A DNA stretch of 64,000 bases from Nicoliella lavandulae (GTDB lineage Bacteria; Bacillota; Bacilli; Lactobacillales; Lactobacillaceae): the NCBI RefSeq assembly GCF_037546185.1, contig NZ_JAWMWH010000003.1, forward strand, positions 186,001 through 250,000, in the 5' to 3' direction. Position numbers and translations under genes: made by a program. Numbering within the stretch: the stretch's first letter is position 1; every line of letters begins with the position of its first letter. The notes under the pieces were generated by a model. It did no database searches. It was given only the letters and a program-made list of their open reading frames with translations, and had not been told where the DNA came from. Positions 32,347 to 40,146 of the stretch are shown here, piece by piece.

Positions 32347-33164
32347 TGTCGAAATTAAGAAAAAAATACAAAGAGAAATACACAGTAATCTTAAACACGG
32401 TTATTGAAGATAAGCGGCTTTCTTATAAAGCGTTGGGGCTATTTCTTGATTTATGGCACTCTCCAGATGACTGGGATTACTATTTATCCGAAATCGTTAA
32501 ACGTCATAAAGACGGTAAAGAAAGTGTTAGCAGTGGTTTAAAAGAACTAGAAAAATTTGGATATCTCAGACGTTCTAATAAGCATCGAAATGAAAATGGT
32601 ACTTTTGATAGTTATGATTGGGACTTTTCTGAAATCGGAGAATTTATCCAGAGCGGGAAACCCGCAGCGGAAAACCACCGTGTCGGAAAACCCGCAGCGG
32701 ATAATCAGCCACTACAAAATACTAACTCAACTAAGTACTTAAAATCACTAAGTACTGAAGGTACTAATCTCTCTCGTAAACAAGTTACGAGAAGTGAGAG
32801 AGACAAGAAACCAACCAAGTTAGAATTGGCTAAAAAACTTTGGACTAAGCAGATGAATCCAAAACTAGTTGACTATGCTGCTGACTTAGCTAAGCGAAAT
32901 GCTAAGTATGAGCTTAGTTACTTTAATAAGCTTATGCAAGATTGGCAAGATAAAGGCTACGAAACCATTGAAGATACTAAACAAACTAGCCAATCTTCTT
33001 ATGGTAATCCTAAGCCCAATAAAGACTTGCGGCCAACTTGGATGAAAAAAGGTCTTGATAAACAAGTTGTTGAACCAGTCAGTGAAGAAGAAAGAGCAAA
33101 GGTTATCGCTCATATTGAAGCGATTAGAAGCAAAGGCAAAACTAAAGGAGATGACGTGTCATGA
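32346..33164 (+). CDS. Phage replication initiator / DnaD-like protein
   Basis: 272 residues. N-terminal winged helix (about 10-90: AALGLFLDLW-like SYKALGLFLDLWHSPDDWDY, GKESVSSGLKELEKFGYLRR), then a variable linker and a C-terminal helical part. This form is found in replisome organisers that bind the phage origin. The Ser/Thr-rich linker carries GKPAA twice. Starts by TAATG coupling to the preceding broken gene. Specific family uncertain. Confidence 0.72.
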   Translation: MSKLRKKYKEKYTVILNTVIEDKRLSYKALGLFLDLWHSPDDWDYYLSEIVKRHKDGKESVSSGLKELEKFGYLRRSNKHRNENGTFDSYDWDFSEIGEFIQSGKPAAENHRVGKPAADNQPLQNTNSTKYLKSLSTEGTNLSRKQVTRSERDKKPTKLELAKKLWTKQMNPKLVDYAADLAKRNAKYELSYFNKLMQDWQDKGYETIEDTKQTSQSSYGNPKPNKDLRPTWMKKGLDKQVVEPVSEEERAKVIAHIEAIRSKGKTKGDDVS

Positions 33165-33793
33165 CTATGACGACAATGGGTAATGCACTTTTCAACGCGG
33201 AAGTTCATTATGGAAGAAACATCATGCATTGGGATGATGAAGAGCTAAAGGAATTTAGAAAACAATATGTGAAGACCGCTAAGGGATACCGTACAAGGTC
33301 TACGGATCTAGATTGGGTTCATACCCAATACGACACTGGCTTAGCTACGATTAATCTGACTGCACCTAGAAGCTATGCAACTTACTTAATCTGCAAGCTG
33401 CTATCTCAAGGCTATAACGAAGATGAGATTGCTGAAATGGCTGGTGTTGATAGACATGATGTGTCGGATAAAATTAGACGCTACAAACGTGTTATGTATA
33501 GTTTTACTTTACCAGAACCGGACGGAAGAAAGTACAAGGCCACCACGATGCAACGGTTAAGTAAGGTGCTTAAACGATATGGCATCCCTGCACCTGGCGA
33601 ACATGGTATCTATATAGCACTATCAGCCTATGACGTTAAGTATAGCCGCTATGGAAAGTTCGTAGGGACGTTCCAACGAACTGACTTGATCCGCAGAGTA
33701 GTGCTGTTCGACCGAGACGGTAATCGACTAACTGAACCTGGAGGGACAGTTAAAAAATGCTGGAGATGCATTATTACCGTATTGCAACAATGA
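33161..33793 (+). CDS. Phage protein with helix-turn-helix, function unknown
   Basis: 210 residues; overlaps the initiator stop as ATGA. A central region (about 75-115: LICKLLSQGYNEDEIAEMAG, VDRHDVSDKIRRYKRV) reads as a helix-turn-helix. The end TVKKCWRCIITVLQQ looks foreign; from about 33735 another frame (QLKNAGDALLPYCNNDNIRK) reads more like protein and runs into the next gene, so the C-terminus may be frameshifted. Confidence 0.65.
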   Translation: MTMTTMGNALFNAEVHYGRNIMHWDDEELKEFRKQYVKTAKGYRTRSTDLDWVHTQYDTGLATINLTAPRSYATYLICKLLSQGYNEDEIAEMAGVDRHDVSDKIRRYKRVMYSFTLPEPDGRKYKATTMQRLSKVLKRYGIPAPGEHGIYIALSAYDVKYSRYGKFVGTFQRTDLIRRVVLFDRDGNRLTEPGGTVKKCWRCIITVLQQ

Positions 33794-33839
33794 TAACATT
33801 CGAAAAACTTATAGGAATGTTTTACCTACTAGAGAAGAG

Positions 33840-34082
33840 TTGCCAAAGATTTCTAATTATATTGCTTCAATTCCGAGCTTTACTCCACTCGAAAAAGAGA
33901 TTGCTAAGGCTAGTTGCGGAATTATTGAGTCAGCATTATCAAAAATTAGCGATGATGACGTACTCAATGACATCAACATAAATCTTCATTTTGATTCGAA
34001 AGAAGATTTATTAAAATATGTAAACTTGTTATCCAAGGTTGCTATGAGCGGAGGAGATAACCATGATCAACCATCACACTAA
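33840..34082 (+). CDS. Hypothetical phage protein, N-terminus uncertain
   Basis: 80 residues from a TTG at 33840 (MPKISNYIASIPSFTPLEKE). The frame is open upstream to about 33730 (RNVLPTREELPK before the TTG) without any standard start. Either a rare start is used or the gene is fused by frameshift to 33161-33793. It overlaps the next gene by 20 bases. No family recognised. Confidence 0.5.
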   Translation: MPKISNYIASIPSFTPLEKEIAKASCGIIESALSKISDDDVLNDININLHFDSKEDLLKYVNLLSKVAMSGGDNHDQPSH

Positions 34083-34392
34083 ACTAGAAATATTTATCTT
34101 AAATCATTGTCATACGGTAATGCTAAGTTTATTCACAGTAAGCTTATTACTCATGATTTATGCAGCGTTCGTTGACGATAGCCTATGGGCAGTATGCGGT
34201 ATCTTAGCCGTATTACTAGACGTTCTAGCACTATGCTTCCACGGATTGTATACAGATATCAAGATGCGCGATATTGAGCTTAGACAACGCAAGCTAGATG
34301 AAGATTGGGGCGAGATTGCAATCGAGAGCTATTTTGCTGTTATCGGGATGAAAGAAGCAGCTGAAAAGGAGGACGACCACGATGCCAAGTAA
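34063..34392 (+). CDS. Phage membrane protein
   Basis: 109 residues, two transmembrane helices (about 15-37 and 42-62) and a charged C-terminal tail. GGAGGAG precedes the ATG. No family recognised. Confidence 0.65.
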   Translation: MINHHTKLEIFILNHCHTVMLSLFTVSLLLMIYAAFVDDSLWAVCGILAVLLDVLALCFHGLYTDIKMRDIELRQRKLDEDWGEIAIESYFAVIGMKEAAEKEDDHDAK

Positions 34393-35137
34393 ACGACTTA
34401 CCGCTGACCAGCTACGAACGGTCAAGCTATATGCACACGACAATGTGGCGTCACTTGAATTGCATGACAAGCTTTACGTTTGCAAATATGACGCAGCACA
34501 CATGATGAAGAATGCCACTGTATTTCGCAAACTAATCGAACGCCGAATCCGTGGTAAAGGAGGATTAGCATTTACCGTTACACTAGCTGACGCTCGAGAA
34601 AGTAATCGGAAGGACTTAATTGAACTAATTCAAGCCCATAGAGCACCACGATTATCCTTTGTGAGTATTAATGCGGTCGTAACTATTGCAAGTTTCAGTA
34701 GGGACGAATTACAGCCGTATTTCAATAAGCACCTCAAACAAATTATCGGATCATATCTCATCCCTAAACCAAAACAACGAGTCAACGTTGATTACACTAA
34801 GCTGCGACTAGAAGAAGAAATCGCTAAGCTCAAGTGCAATATCGAAAAGCACGAAGCAGCCGAGCATGAAGCGGCTCAAGAGATTGGCAAGCTAAAACGT
34901 GAACTCAACTCAATGACTAATCAAGTGCAAGCTAAGAATGCGGAAAATGACGGCTTACGACTTAAGAACACGGTGCTTCAGAATCGTTGCAATGCTTTGA
35001 ACGACAAACTACACGATGAGCAAGCCAACTGGATTCGTGAACACGATGAAAAGGTCTTAGCTGAGAACAGTCGATTGCTACCACCGCGGAAAAAGCCAGG
35101 GCTGTTACAACAATTTTTCGGTGATCATCATGGCTAA
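34382..35137 (+). CDS. Hypothetical phage protein with long coiled coil
   Basis: 251 residues. The N-terminal 130 residues look globular (MMKNATVFRKLIERRIRGKG). Residues 140-225 form an Ala/Glu/Lys coiled coil (RLEEEIAKLKCNIEKHEAAE), and the end is basic and Pro-rich (LPPRKKPGLLQQFFG). GGAGGACG upstream. No family recognised. Confidence 0.65.
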   Translation: MPSKRLTADQLRTVKLYAHDNVASLELHDKLYVCKYDAAHMMKNATVFRKLIERRIRGKGGLAFTVTLADARESNRKDLIELIQAHRAPRLSFVSINAVVTIASFSRDELQPYFNKHLKQIIGSYLIPKPKQRVNVDYTKLRLEEEIAKLKCNIEKHEAAEHEAAQEIGKLKRELNSMTNQVQAKNAENDGLRLKNTVLQNRCNALNDKLHDEQANWIREHDEKVLAENSRLLPPRKKPGLLQQFFGDHHG

Positions 35138-35432
35138 AATCAACTTGACTAAGCTTGAGATTAAACACTTGAAAACGCTGGTAATGGTCAACTCTAATTT
35201 CGAGCCGAGAATGTCTAAGCGGATTGCTAAGAAGCTCGAGCAAGTTGACTATCATCACAAGCCGCACGATGAGCGATATGACCGGCTAAAGTCCGTTATC
35301 AAGACCAAGGACAAGCACATTCGTAGCTTATCGATTGAGCTTGGCAAACGTAGGGATGAGATTGAGCAGCTCAAAGCATACATTAACCGTAGCTTATGGC
35401 AAAAGATTAAAGATTTAGTTAGAGGGCGTTAG
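35130..35432 (+). CDS. Hypothetical basic helical phage protein
   Basis: 100 residues from ATG 35130. Basic N-terminal half (KRIAKKLEQVDYHHKPHDER) and coiled-coil C-terminal half (KHIRSLSIELGKRRDEIEQL). Overlaps the previous gene by 8 bases. Confidence 0.6.
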   Translation: MAKINLTKLEIKHLKTLVMVNSNFEPRMSKRIAKKLEQVDYHHKPHDERYDRLKSVIKTKDKHIRSLSIELGKRRDEIEQLKAYINRSLWQKIKDLVRGR

Positions 35433-35433
35433 G

Positions 35434-35736
35434 ATGAATAATTTAGCAAGTATTAGGAAATCGCGTAGATTAACTTTAAGTACCATTGGTCACTACGAAA
35501 GAGGAATTCGTGACCTTAATTCGAAGATGATTAAGACGTTGGCTAAATATTATGATGTTTCGACTTTTATTGTTTTATTGTCATTATCTTCAATACCACG
35601 AATATTTAGGCTAGAGGAAAGTAATAAACTATGTCGTATGGTCGATATAGTTTTCGCTGTATCATTAGTGATATTTTTCTTTGTTCTGACCAACGCAGCA
35701 GTGGCTTTGATTATAGCAGTAATTTGGTTTTTATAA
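35434..35736 (+). CDS. XRE-like protein with shortened HTH and membrane tail
   Basis: 100 residues. The start reads IRKSRRLTLSTIGHYERGIR: a normal XRE domain has about 13 more residues between LTL and STIGHYERG, so helices 2-3 of the HTH are largely missing. A strongly hydrophobic C-terminal part follows (about 68-100, two helices or one hairpin). AGAGGG precedes the ATG. Either a decayed regulator or a membrane-bound derivative. Confidence 0.6.
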   Translation: MNNLASIRKSRRLTLSTIGHYERGIRDLNSKMIKTLAKYYDVSTFIVLLSLSSIPRIFRLEESNKLCRMVDIVFAVSLVIFFFVLTNAAVALIIAVIWFL

Positions 35737-35747
35737 GGAGTGTTTAA

Positions 35748-35843
35748 ATGATTTATGTATTAATTACAATCGCTATTCTTAGCATCCCCGCAATCGTTAT
35801 GAATTTCCGAGACTTTATCGACACGATTGAGCTAGTTAAATGA
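35748..35843 (+). CDS. 31-residue single-helix membrane peptide
   Basis: MIYVLITIAILSIPAIVMNF then RDFIDTIELVK. AAGGAG lies seven bases before the ATG. Tight spacing to neighbours supports it as a gene. Confidence 0.55.
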   Translation: MIYVLITIAILSIPAIVMNFRDFIDTIELVK

Positions 35844-35862
35844 TTAGAAAGCAGGGATGAAA

Positions 35863-36087
35863 ATGAACGAAGATGAATGTAAGACGTATCTAGCTGTTGG
35901 CAAAGCGTTGAGTAAGACGGTTGATCATGATGATATCGAGCGTGCTTATCGTAAAGCATTGCAGATCATGATATCGATATCAGCTGTTGAAGGTAATGAG
36001 AAAGCAGCGTTCTTGCAGACGTCTAATACAGTTAAGAACATCATGATGACGATATTGTTTGATAAGGAGGATAACGATGGACGGTAA
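35863..36087 (+). CDS. Hypothetical helical phage protein
   Basis: 74 residues from ATG 35863 (CAGGGA upstream; ATG 35857 is an alternative). All-helical, acidic (VGKALSKTVDHDDIERAYRK). Overlaps the next start by 11 bases. Confidence 0.6.
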   Translation: MNEDECKTYLAVGKALSKTVDHDDIERAYRKALQIMISISAVEGNEKAAFLQTSNTVKNIMMTILFDKEDNDGR

Positions 36088-36208
36088 TCAAATCGAATTT
36101 GAGTTTTGGGACTATTTCAAAGGATTGACCAGACAAGAGCAGTACAGTATCTACTTGGCTATGCAAGACATTATCTATGCTGCTGACGTCAAGGCTACCA
36201 AGGACTAA
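36077..36208 (+). CDS. Hypothetical 43-residue phage protein
   Basis: MDGNQIEFEFWDYFKGLTRQ followed by EQYSIYLAMQDIIYAADVK. AAGGAGG precedes the ATG; the stop overlaps the next start as TAATG. No family recognised. Confidence 0.6.
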   Translation: MDGNQIEFEFWDYFKGLTRQEQYSIYLAMQDIIYAADVKATKD

Positions 36209-36636
36209 TGAAATATCCAGACGGCAGACCAGCAATCAAACATATTAGCCGCAAACGTAAGACCAAGTACAACAATAAGAAGGTCACGATTGACGGGCTC
36301 ACTTTTGACTCACAAGCAGAAGCTAGATACTGGTATACGTGCAAACAAGCATACTTAGGCAATAAGCAAGTCGAAATAAAGTATCATGAAGCGTTCGAGA
36401 TTGTCCCGGCGTACCAGATTGGTAGCAAAAAGCATGCTGCACGCAAGTACACACCAGACTTTACTGTCTATGATAAAGGGATGCTAATCAAAGTGATTGA
36501 CGTTAAAGGTGGTAAAGCGACCATGACGGACGGTTCGAGTATGCGGATCAACCTTTTTATGTATCGGTACAAGATGCCGGTCACGATTGCTAAATGGAAC
36601 AGGAATACGAAGAAATTTGATGAGGAGGATAGGTGA
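36208..36636 (+). CDS. DUF1064 protein (PD-(D/E)xK nuclease-like)
   Basis: 142 residues. DGLTFDSQAEARYWYTCKQA, YTPDFTVYDKG and VIDVKGGKATMTD match DUF1064, whose PD...D-x-K pattern (PDF...DVKGG) places it in the PD-(D/E)xK nuclease fold. In Firmicute phages it occupies the RusA-type Holliday-junction resolvase slot. Start by TAATG coupling. Confidence 0.85.
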   Translation: MKYPDGRPAIKHISRKRKTKYNNKKVTIDGLTFDSQAEARYWYTCKQAYLGNKQVEIKYHEAFEIVPAYQIGSKKHAARKYTPDFTVYDKGMLIKVIDVKGGKATMTDGSSMRINLFMYRYKMPVTIAKWNRNTKKFDEEDR

Positions 36637-36640
36637 TGAC

Positions 36641-36718
36641 ATGGTAGGTATCGTAGTCTTTGTATCTGTTGTAGTGCTATATGCAGCATTTATTATTAAG
36701 AACAATGACAAGGACTAA
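36641..36718 (+). CDS. 25-residue membrane peptide
   Basis: MVGIVVFVSVVVLYAAFIIK then NNDKD; one transmembrane helix. GAGGAGGATAGG lies upstream. Confidence 0.5.
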   Translation: MVGIVVFVSVVVLYAAFIIKNNDKD

Positions 36719-36853
36719 GGCAAACAAAAAGACGGCTAGTGGCTGCTAGTCGTCAAATACATATCGAGTGTGTCCAGCACTCAACTAAATCTTCTTTATG
36801 AAATGATCACTCGTCTATTTTACCATATATCGAATTCTAGGAGTGATGATCGC

Positions 36854-37327
36854 ATGCAAACTTCATTTTTTTCACGGGTCGACAAGGCCAAGTCCATTAA
36901 CCGAGCAGAAACCATGCTAAGAGATTACCAGAATTACCGTCAACTGAGCAGACGTCCGCAAATTCAAACCTTACAATCACCAACGATTAGTGACATGCCT
37001 ACGGGACATGCTTATGGAAATACCAACGAAGATAAGATTATCAAGTACTTGAGCAGACAAGAAGAAGCTAAGATGTATTGCATGGTCTGCACAAGGACGA
37101 TAGAAGCGATTGAAAGCGATGTGTATAAAAGTATCCTAACCGACCTTTACATTCGCCCTATCAAGCCAAATTCAGTGATTTGGGACAAGATGGGATATAG
37201 CGAGAGCCGTTTCTACGATTTACGCAAAGAATCGTTACTAGTGTATAGCGAAGTTTGCCCAGGCATACCTACCTTTGATGACGATGGTGTACTCAAATAC
37301 GAAGAGTTACTCGTGTACAGAAAATAA
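36854..37327 (+). CDS. ArpU-family late transcriptional regulator
   Basis: 157 residues from ATG 36854 (AGGAG about eleven bases upstream); the longer frame from 36770 lacks a ribosome site. KAKSINRAETMLRDYQNYRQ, the central helices, and YIRPIKPNSVIWDKMGYSES then RFYDLRKESLLVYSEVCP form the ArpU/RinA-type sigma-like HTH. It activates the late structural genes that start about 1 kb downstream. Confidence 0.85.
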   Translation: MQTSFFSRVDKAKSINRAETMLRDYQNYRQLSRRPQIQTLQSPTISDMPTGHAYGNTNEDKIIKYLSRQEEAKMYCMVCTRTIEAIESDVYKSILTDLYIRPIKPNSVIWDKMGYSESRFYDLRKESLLVYSEVCPGIPTFDDDGVLKYEELLVYRK

Positions 37328-37446
37328 TCGGAGTTTTCGGCAAGTACCACAGTAGAATCATCACAGCATAACCGCTGTTTACCATGCTATTATTGTAGTA
37401 TGGACTGATGAAATAGTATTTGTAATTATCTAGTACTCCAAGATGA

Positions 37447-37560
37447 GCCTTGATTAGGTGCAAATCCTAACAAGGTTTTTTCTATGCTATAGCATAGATG
37501 CATAGATTAGACTCGTCTTTGACAAGACGATGACATTCCGCGTGGGTGTAATGCCCACGT
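37447..37560 (+). ncRNA. Structured non-coding region with terminator and three hairpins
   Basis: In order: an intrinsic terminator CCTTG-A-TTAGG / CCTAA-CAAGG plus T6 (about 37448-37481), the palindrome CTATGCTATAGCATAG (about 37482-37497), CGTCTT-TGAC-AAGACG (about 37514-37529), and CGTGGG-TGTAATG-CCCACG (about 37541-37559). The gap between arpU and the next gene is 258 bp with no ORF. It may hold the packaging (cos/pac) region or a leader RNA; I cannot decide. It lies upstream of terS as expected for packaging sites. Confidence 0.5.
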
Positions 37561-37585
37561 ACATAATTTAGAAGGTGGGATAGCA

Positions 37586-37839
37586 ATGGCAAATGAAGTT
37601 GCAATTGTAGTTAAAAAGCTTAATTCAAAACGTTTTAAATATATGAAGTCAATGTTTATAACGGCTTTGAAATTAAAAAATATCGTGTAATGCCAAAAAT
37701 CCTTGTTGCAATCGATGGATTATGCACGTTTAAAGGCGGCAAAGTAAGCGAAGAAATGCTTATGTTTGGCTCGCTAGCAAAGTTGGAAAGATTAGTTAAT
37801 GCTGATTGTGATCGAATTTTCAAAAGAATAGAATTATAA
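37586..37839 (+). pseudogene. Small phage gene with a single-base deletion
   Basis: ATG 37586 after GAAGGTGGG opens MANEVAIVVKKLNSKRFKYM. The frame ends at 37690, but the -1 frame from about 37640 reads IYEVNVYNGFEIKKYRVMPK and on to IFKRIEL at 37839. One missing A in TTTTAAA would join them into an 84-residue protein. The second part could also start alone at ATG 37690 (TAATG overlap), giving 49 residues. Confidence 0.6.
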
Positions 37840-37854
37840 AAAGGTGGAAAATAA

Positions 37855-38184
37855 ATGAATAAAAAATTAGTTGGAATTACAAATGGTGGACACAAGGTTT
37901 TTGTAGATGAACAACCAAAAGCTGTTAAAGTGACGCAAGAACATATCGATAATTTACTAGCAAACTCAAAGGTTGACGCTAGAACAGTATTTGAAAAGTG
38001 CATGGTCGTGACTGTGCAATTACCTAACGGCTATACTTTGACCGAATCTAGCGGGTGTGTTGACCCAGCTAATTACGATGCTAATTACGATGCTAAGTAC
38101 GGCAAAGAGCTATGCATGGAACAAATCAAGCATAGATTATGGCAACTAGAAGGATACGTGCTTCAATCAAAAGTATCTGAATAA
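37855..38184 (+). CDS. Phage Gp49/Gp66-family protein
   Basis: 109 residues. VVTVQLPNGYTLTESSGCVD, PANYDANYDAKYGKELCMEQ and HRLWQLEGYVLQ are the marks of the Phage_gp49_66 family. A 12-bp repeat (CTAATTACGATG twice) duplicates NYDA. Function unknown. AAAGGTGG precedes the ATG and a terminator follows. Confidence 0.8.
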   Translation: MNKKLVGITNGGHKVFVDEQPKAVKVTQEHIDNLLANSKVDARTVFEKCMVVTVQLPNGYTLTESSGCVDPANYDANYDAKYGKELCMEQIKHRLWQLEGYVLQSKVSE

Positions 38185-38186
38185 AC

Positions 38187-38219
38187 ATAAGCAATCACTT
38201 CGGTGGTTGCTTTTTTTGT
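38187..38219 (+). terminator. Terminator before the packaging genes
   Basis: AGCAATCAC-TTCG-GTGGTTGCT followed by TTTTTTT. Confidence 0.95.
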
Positions 38220-38254
38220 ACATAAAATCACCGAGAAGGAGGGATGTGTTATGA

Positions 38255-38788
38255 GTGACAAAACTTAATAAGCGACAACGGGAATTTGCTATCCAGTACG
38301 TCAAGACTGGAAATGCAACCGAGTCTGCTAAATCAGCTGGTTATAAAGACAAAACAGCCTATTCAGTAGGCAATCGATTGTTGAAAAATGTTGAAGTCAA
38401 ATCCTATATTAACAGCCTTCAACGCGACTCTTTCAAACGCGACATTATGACGGCCGAAGAAGCACTATCGACCTTGTCGCATATCGCTCGTGGTGATGTC
38501 ATGACTACTCAATTTGTGTCTGGTCCGCTAGGCACAGATGAAGTACAAGTACCACCAACGTTTGCTGAGCGTAATTCCGCACTCAAGGAAATACTCAAGC
38601 GCATCCCTTACATGACACAAGAGGATAAGCTCAAGTTACTAGGGATGCAGCAAAAGCAATCCGAGAAAGACGTGGATATTGCAATCAAGAAACGCAAGCT
38701 CGAGATTCTCAACGGTGCAAATGATGAAAACATCGATCAAGTGTCGAAATTGCTTGATAAGGTCGATGAGATTTACACGAATAAGTAA
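38255..38788 (+). CDS. terS: Terminase small subunit
   Basis: 177 residues from GTG 38255 (GGAGGG twelve bases upstream). The nearer ATG 38251 is out of frame and stops after five codons, so either GTG is used or a base was lost. Terminase_2-type N-terminal HTH: LNKRQREFAIQYVKTGNATE, SAKSAGYKDKTAYSVGNRLL. It recognises the packaging site for the large subunit. Confidence 0.9.
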   Translation: MTKLNKRQREFAIQYVKTGNATESAKSAGYKDKTAYSVGNRLLKNVEVKSYINSLQRDSFKRDIMTAEEALSTLSHIARGDVMTTQFVSGPLGTDEVQVPPTFAERNSALKEILKRIPYMTQEDKLKLLGMQQKQSEKDVDIAIKKRKLEILNGANDENIDQVSKLLDKVDEIYTNK

Positions 38789-38821
38789 GGGGGATGCATA
38801 TGAGTAAGGGGGATGCATATG
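38784..38821 (+). repeat. Perfect tandem duplication (2 x 19 bp) over the terL start site
   Basis: AGTAAGGGGGATGCATATG occurs at 38784-38802 and again at 38803-38821. Each unit contains a stop, a ribosome site and an ATG. Only the second ATG (38819) is in frame with terL; the first opens a 13-codon decoy. Confidence 0.95.
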
Positions 38822-40126
38822 GTCAGTACAGCACTATTTAATCCGAAACAAGAAGAAGTGCTTGACCAAGTGCTTAATAACTCTAACTGGAAAATCATGA
38901 TCAACTATGGTGCTAAGCGTAGTGGTAAGACTTACATCGATAATTACACGTTCTTGATGGAAGTTAGACGTGCTGCAACGATTGCTAAGCAACAAGGCGT
39001 GCATACTCCACAATACATTCTCGGTGGAACATCATCGAAAACAATTCAAAGCAATATCCTAGTTGAACTAGATAACGTTTTCGGCTTGCAATTCAAGTTT
39101 GATAAGACAAATGCTTTCAACATCCATTTCAGCGGATTACCAGCTGTTAGAATCGTGCAAGCTTACACCAAGTCAATCAGTGGTTTAGCTGGAATCCGTG
39201 GGATGACTGCTTATGGTGCATATATCAACGAAGCATCACTGGCTAATGAAGAGGTGTTCCACGAAATCGTTGACCGTTGTTCTGCACCTGGTGCTCGCAT
39301 CGTGTGTGATACCAACCCGGACATTCCAACGCATTGGCTCAAGCGTGATTACATCGATAACGATTCTGGATTGTACATTAGTAATCATTTCACGCTCGAC
39401 GACAATCCAACGCTTGATCCAAAGTATGCGGCAGCGATGAAACAGCAAACAGGGATGTTCTACGAACGCTCAGTGCTAGGTAACTGGGTGACTGGTGAAG
39501 GTATGGTATATAGCTCATTTGACAAGACCACGATGGTAATTGATCATGCTGACTTTGCTCAACGGGTCGAAAATCAAGACCTAAGCTATTACATGGGCAT
39601 TGACTGGGGTTATGAGCATACTAACGAGATTATGCTGCTAGCGGACGATGAACAAGGCAATACTTACTTGCTCAAAGAGGTTAGTGAAAAGCATAAGCCA
39701 ATCGAACACCATATCGACACCGTCAAGCGCATTCAAGATGACGTTAGACGAGTAACTGGCAATCCTGGACTACGACTGCCAATCTATGCTGATTCAGCTA
39801 GACCAGATAACGTAGGCGCTTTTCAAGACGCTGGCTTAGATTGCCGATTTGCGTACAAACAAAGCATTCTAAAGCGTGTTGAGCTACTATCAGCTAAGAT
39901 TAGCGCACACAAGTTCTACGTTGTTAAGGAAGACGTGGATTTAGTGATTGACGCCTTTTACAAGTATGTATGGGATGAAAAATCGGGTGAACCGCTCAAA
40001 CAAGACGGTGATGATCCGATGGACTGTCTCGGTTATGGTGTTGCTACACGCTGGTACAACTTACACCACGATGACAGCAAGGACGATGAAGACACGTTCG
40101 ACAATCTAGCCGAATTAGGATTTTAA
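38819..40126 (+). CDS. terL: Terminase large subunit
   Basis: 435 residues from ATG 38819. ATPase domain with Walker A GAKRSGKT (31-38), and nuclease domain with Asp in MGIDWGYEH, YADSARPD and DDPMDCLGYG. PBSX-type (Terminase_3) family. It packages DNA into the prohead. The start lies in the second copy of a 19-bp duplication. Confidence 0.95.
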   Translation: MVSTALFNPKQEEVLDQVLNNSNWKIMINYGAKRSGKTYIDNYTFLMEVRRAATIAKQQGVHTPQYILGGTSSKTIQSNILVELDNVFGLQFKFDKTNAFNIHFSGLPAVRIVQAYTKSISGLAGIRGMTAYGAYINEASLANEEVFHEIVDRCSAPGARIVCDTNPDIPTHWLKRDYIDNDSGLYISNHFTLDDNPTLDPKYAAAMKQQTGMFYERSVLGNWVTGEGMVYSSFDKTTMVIDHADFAQRVENQDLSYYMGIDWGYEHTNEIMLLADDEQGNTYLLKEVSEKHKPIEHHIDTVKRIQDDVRRVTGNPGLRLPIYADSARPDNVGAFQDAGLDCRFAYKQSILKRVELLSAKISAHKFYVVKEDVDLVIDAFYKYVWDEKSGEPLKQDGDDPMDCLGYGVATRWYNLHHDDSKDDEDTFDNLAELGF

Positions 40127-40146
40127 CAACGAAAGGAAGTGATTAG

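Noticed and set aside
33757..33981. 74-codon plus-strand ORF (MLEMHYYRIATM...) with a fair ribosome site
   Set aside because: It overlaps a more protein-like frame, has biased hydrophobic/Leu content and no neighbour support.
37448..37485. tRNA-like T arm (TTAGG-TGCAAAT-CCTAA)
   Set aside because: No D arm, anticodon arm or acceptor partner; the stem extends to CCTTG/CAAGG and ends in T6, so it is a terminator.
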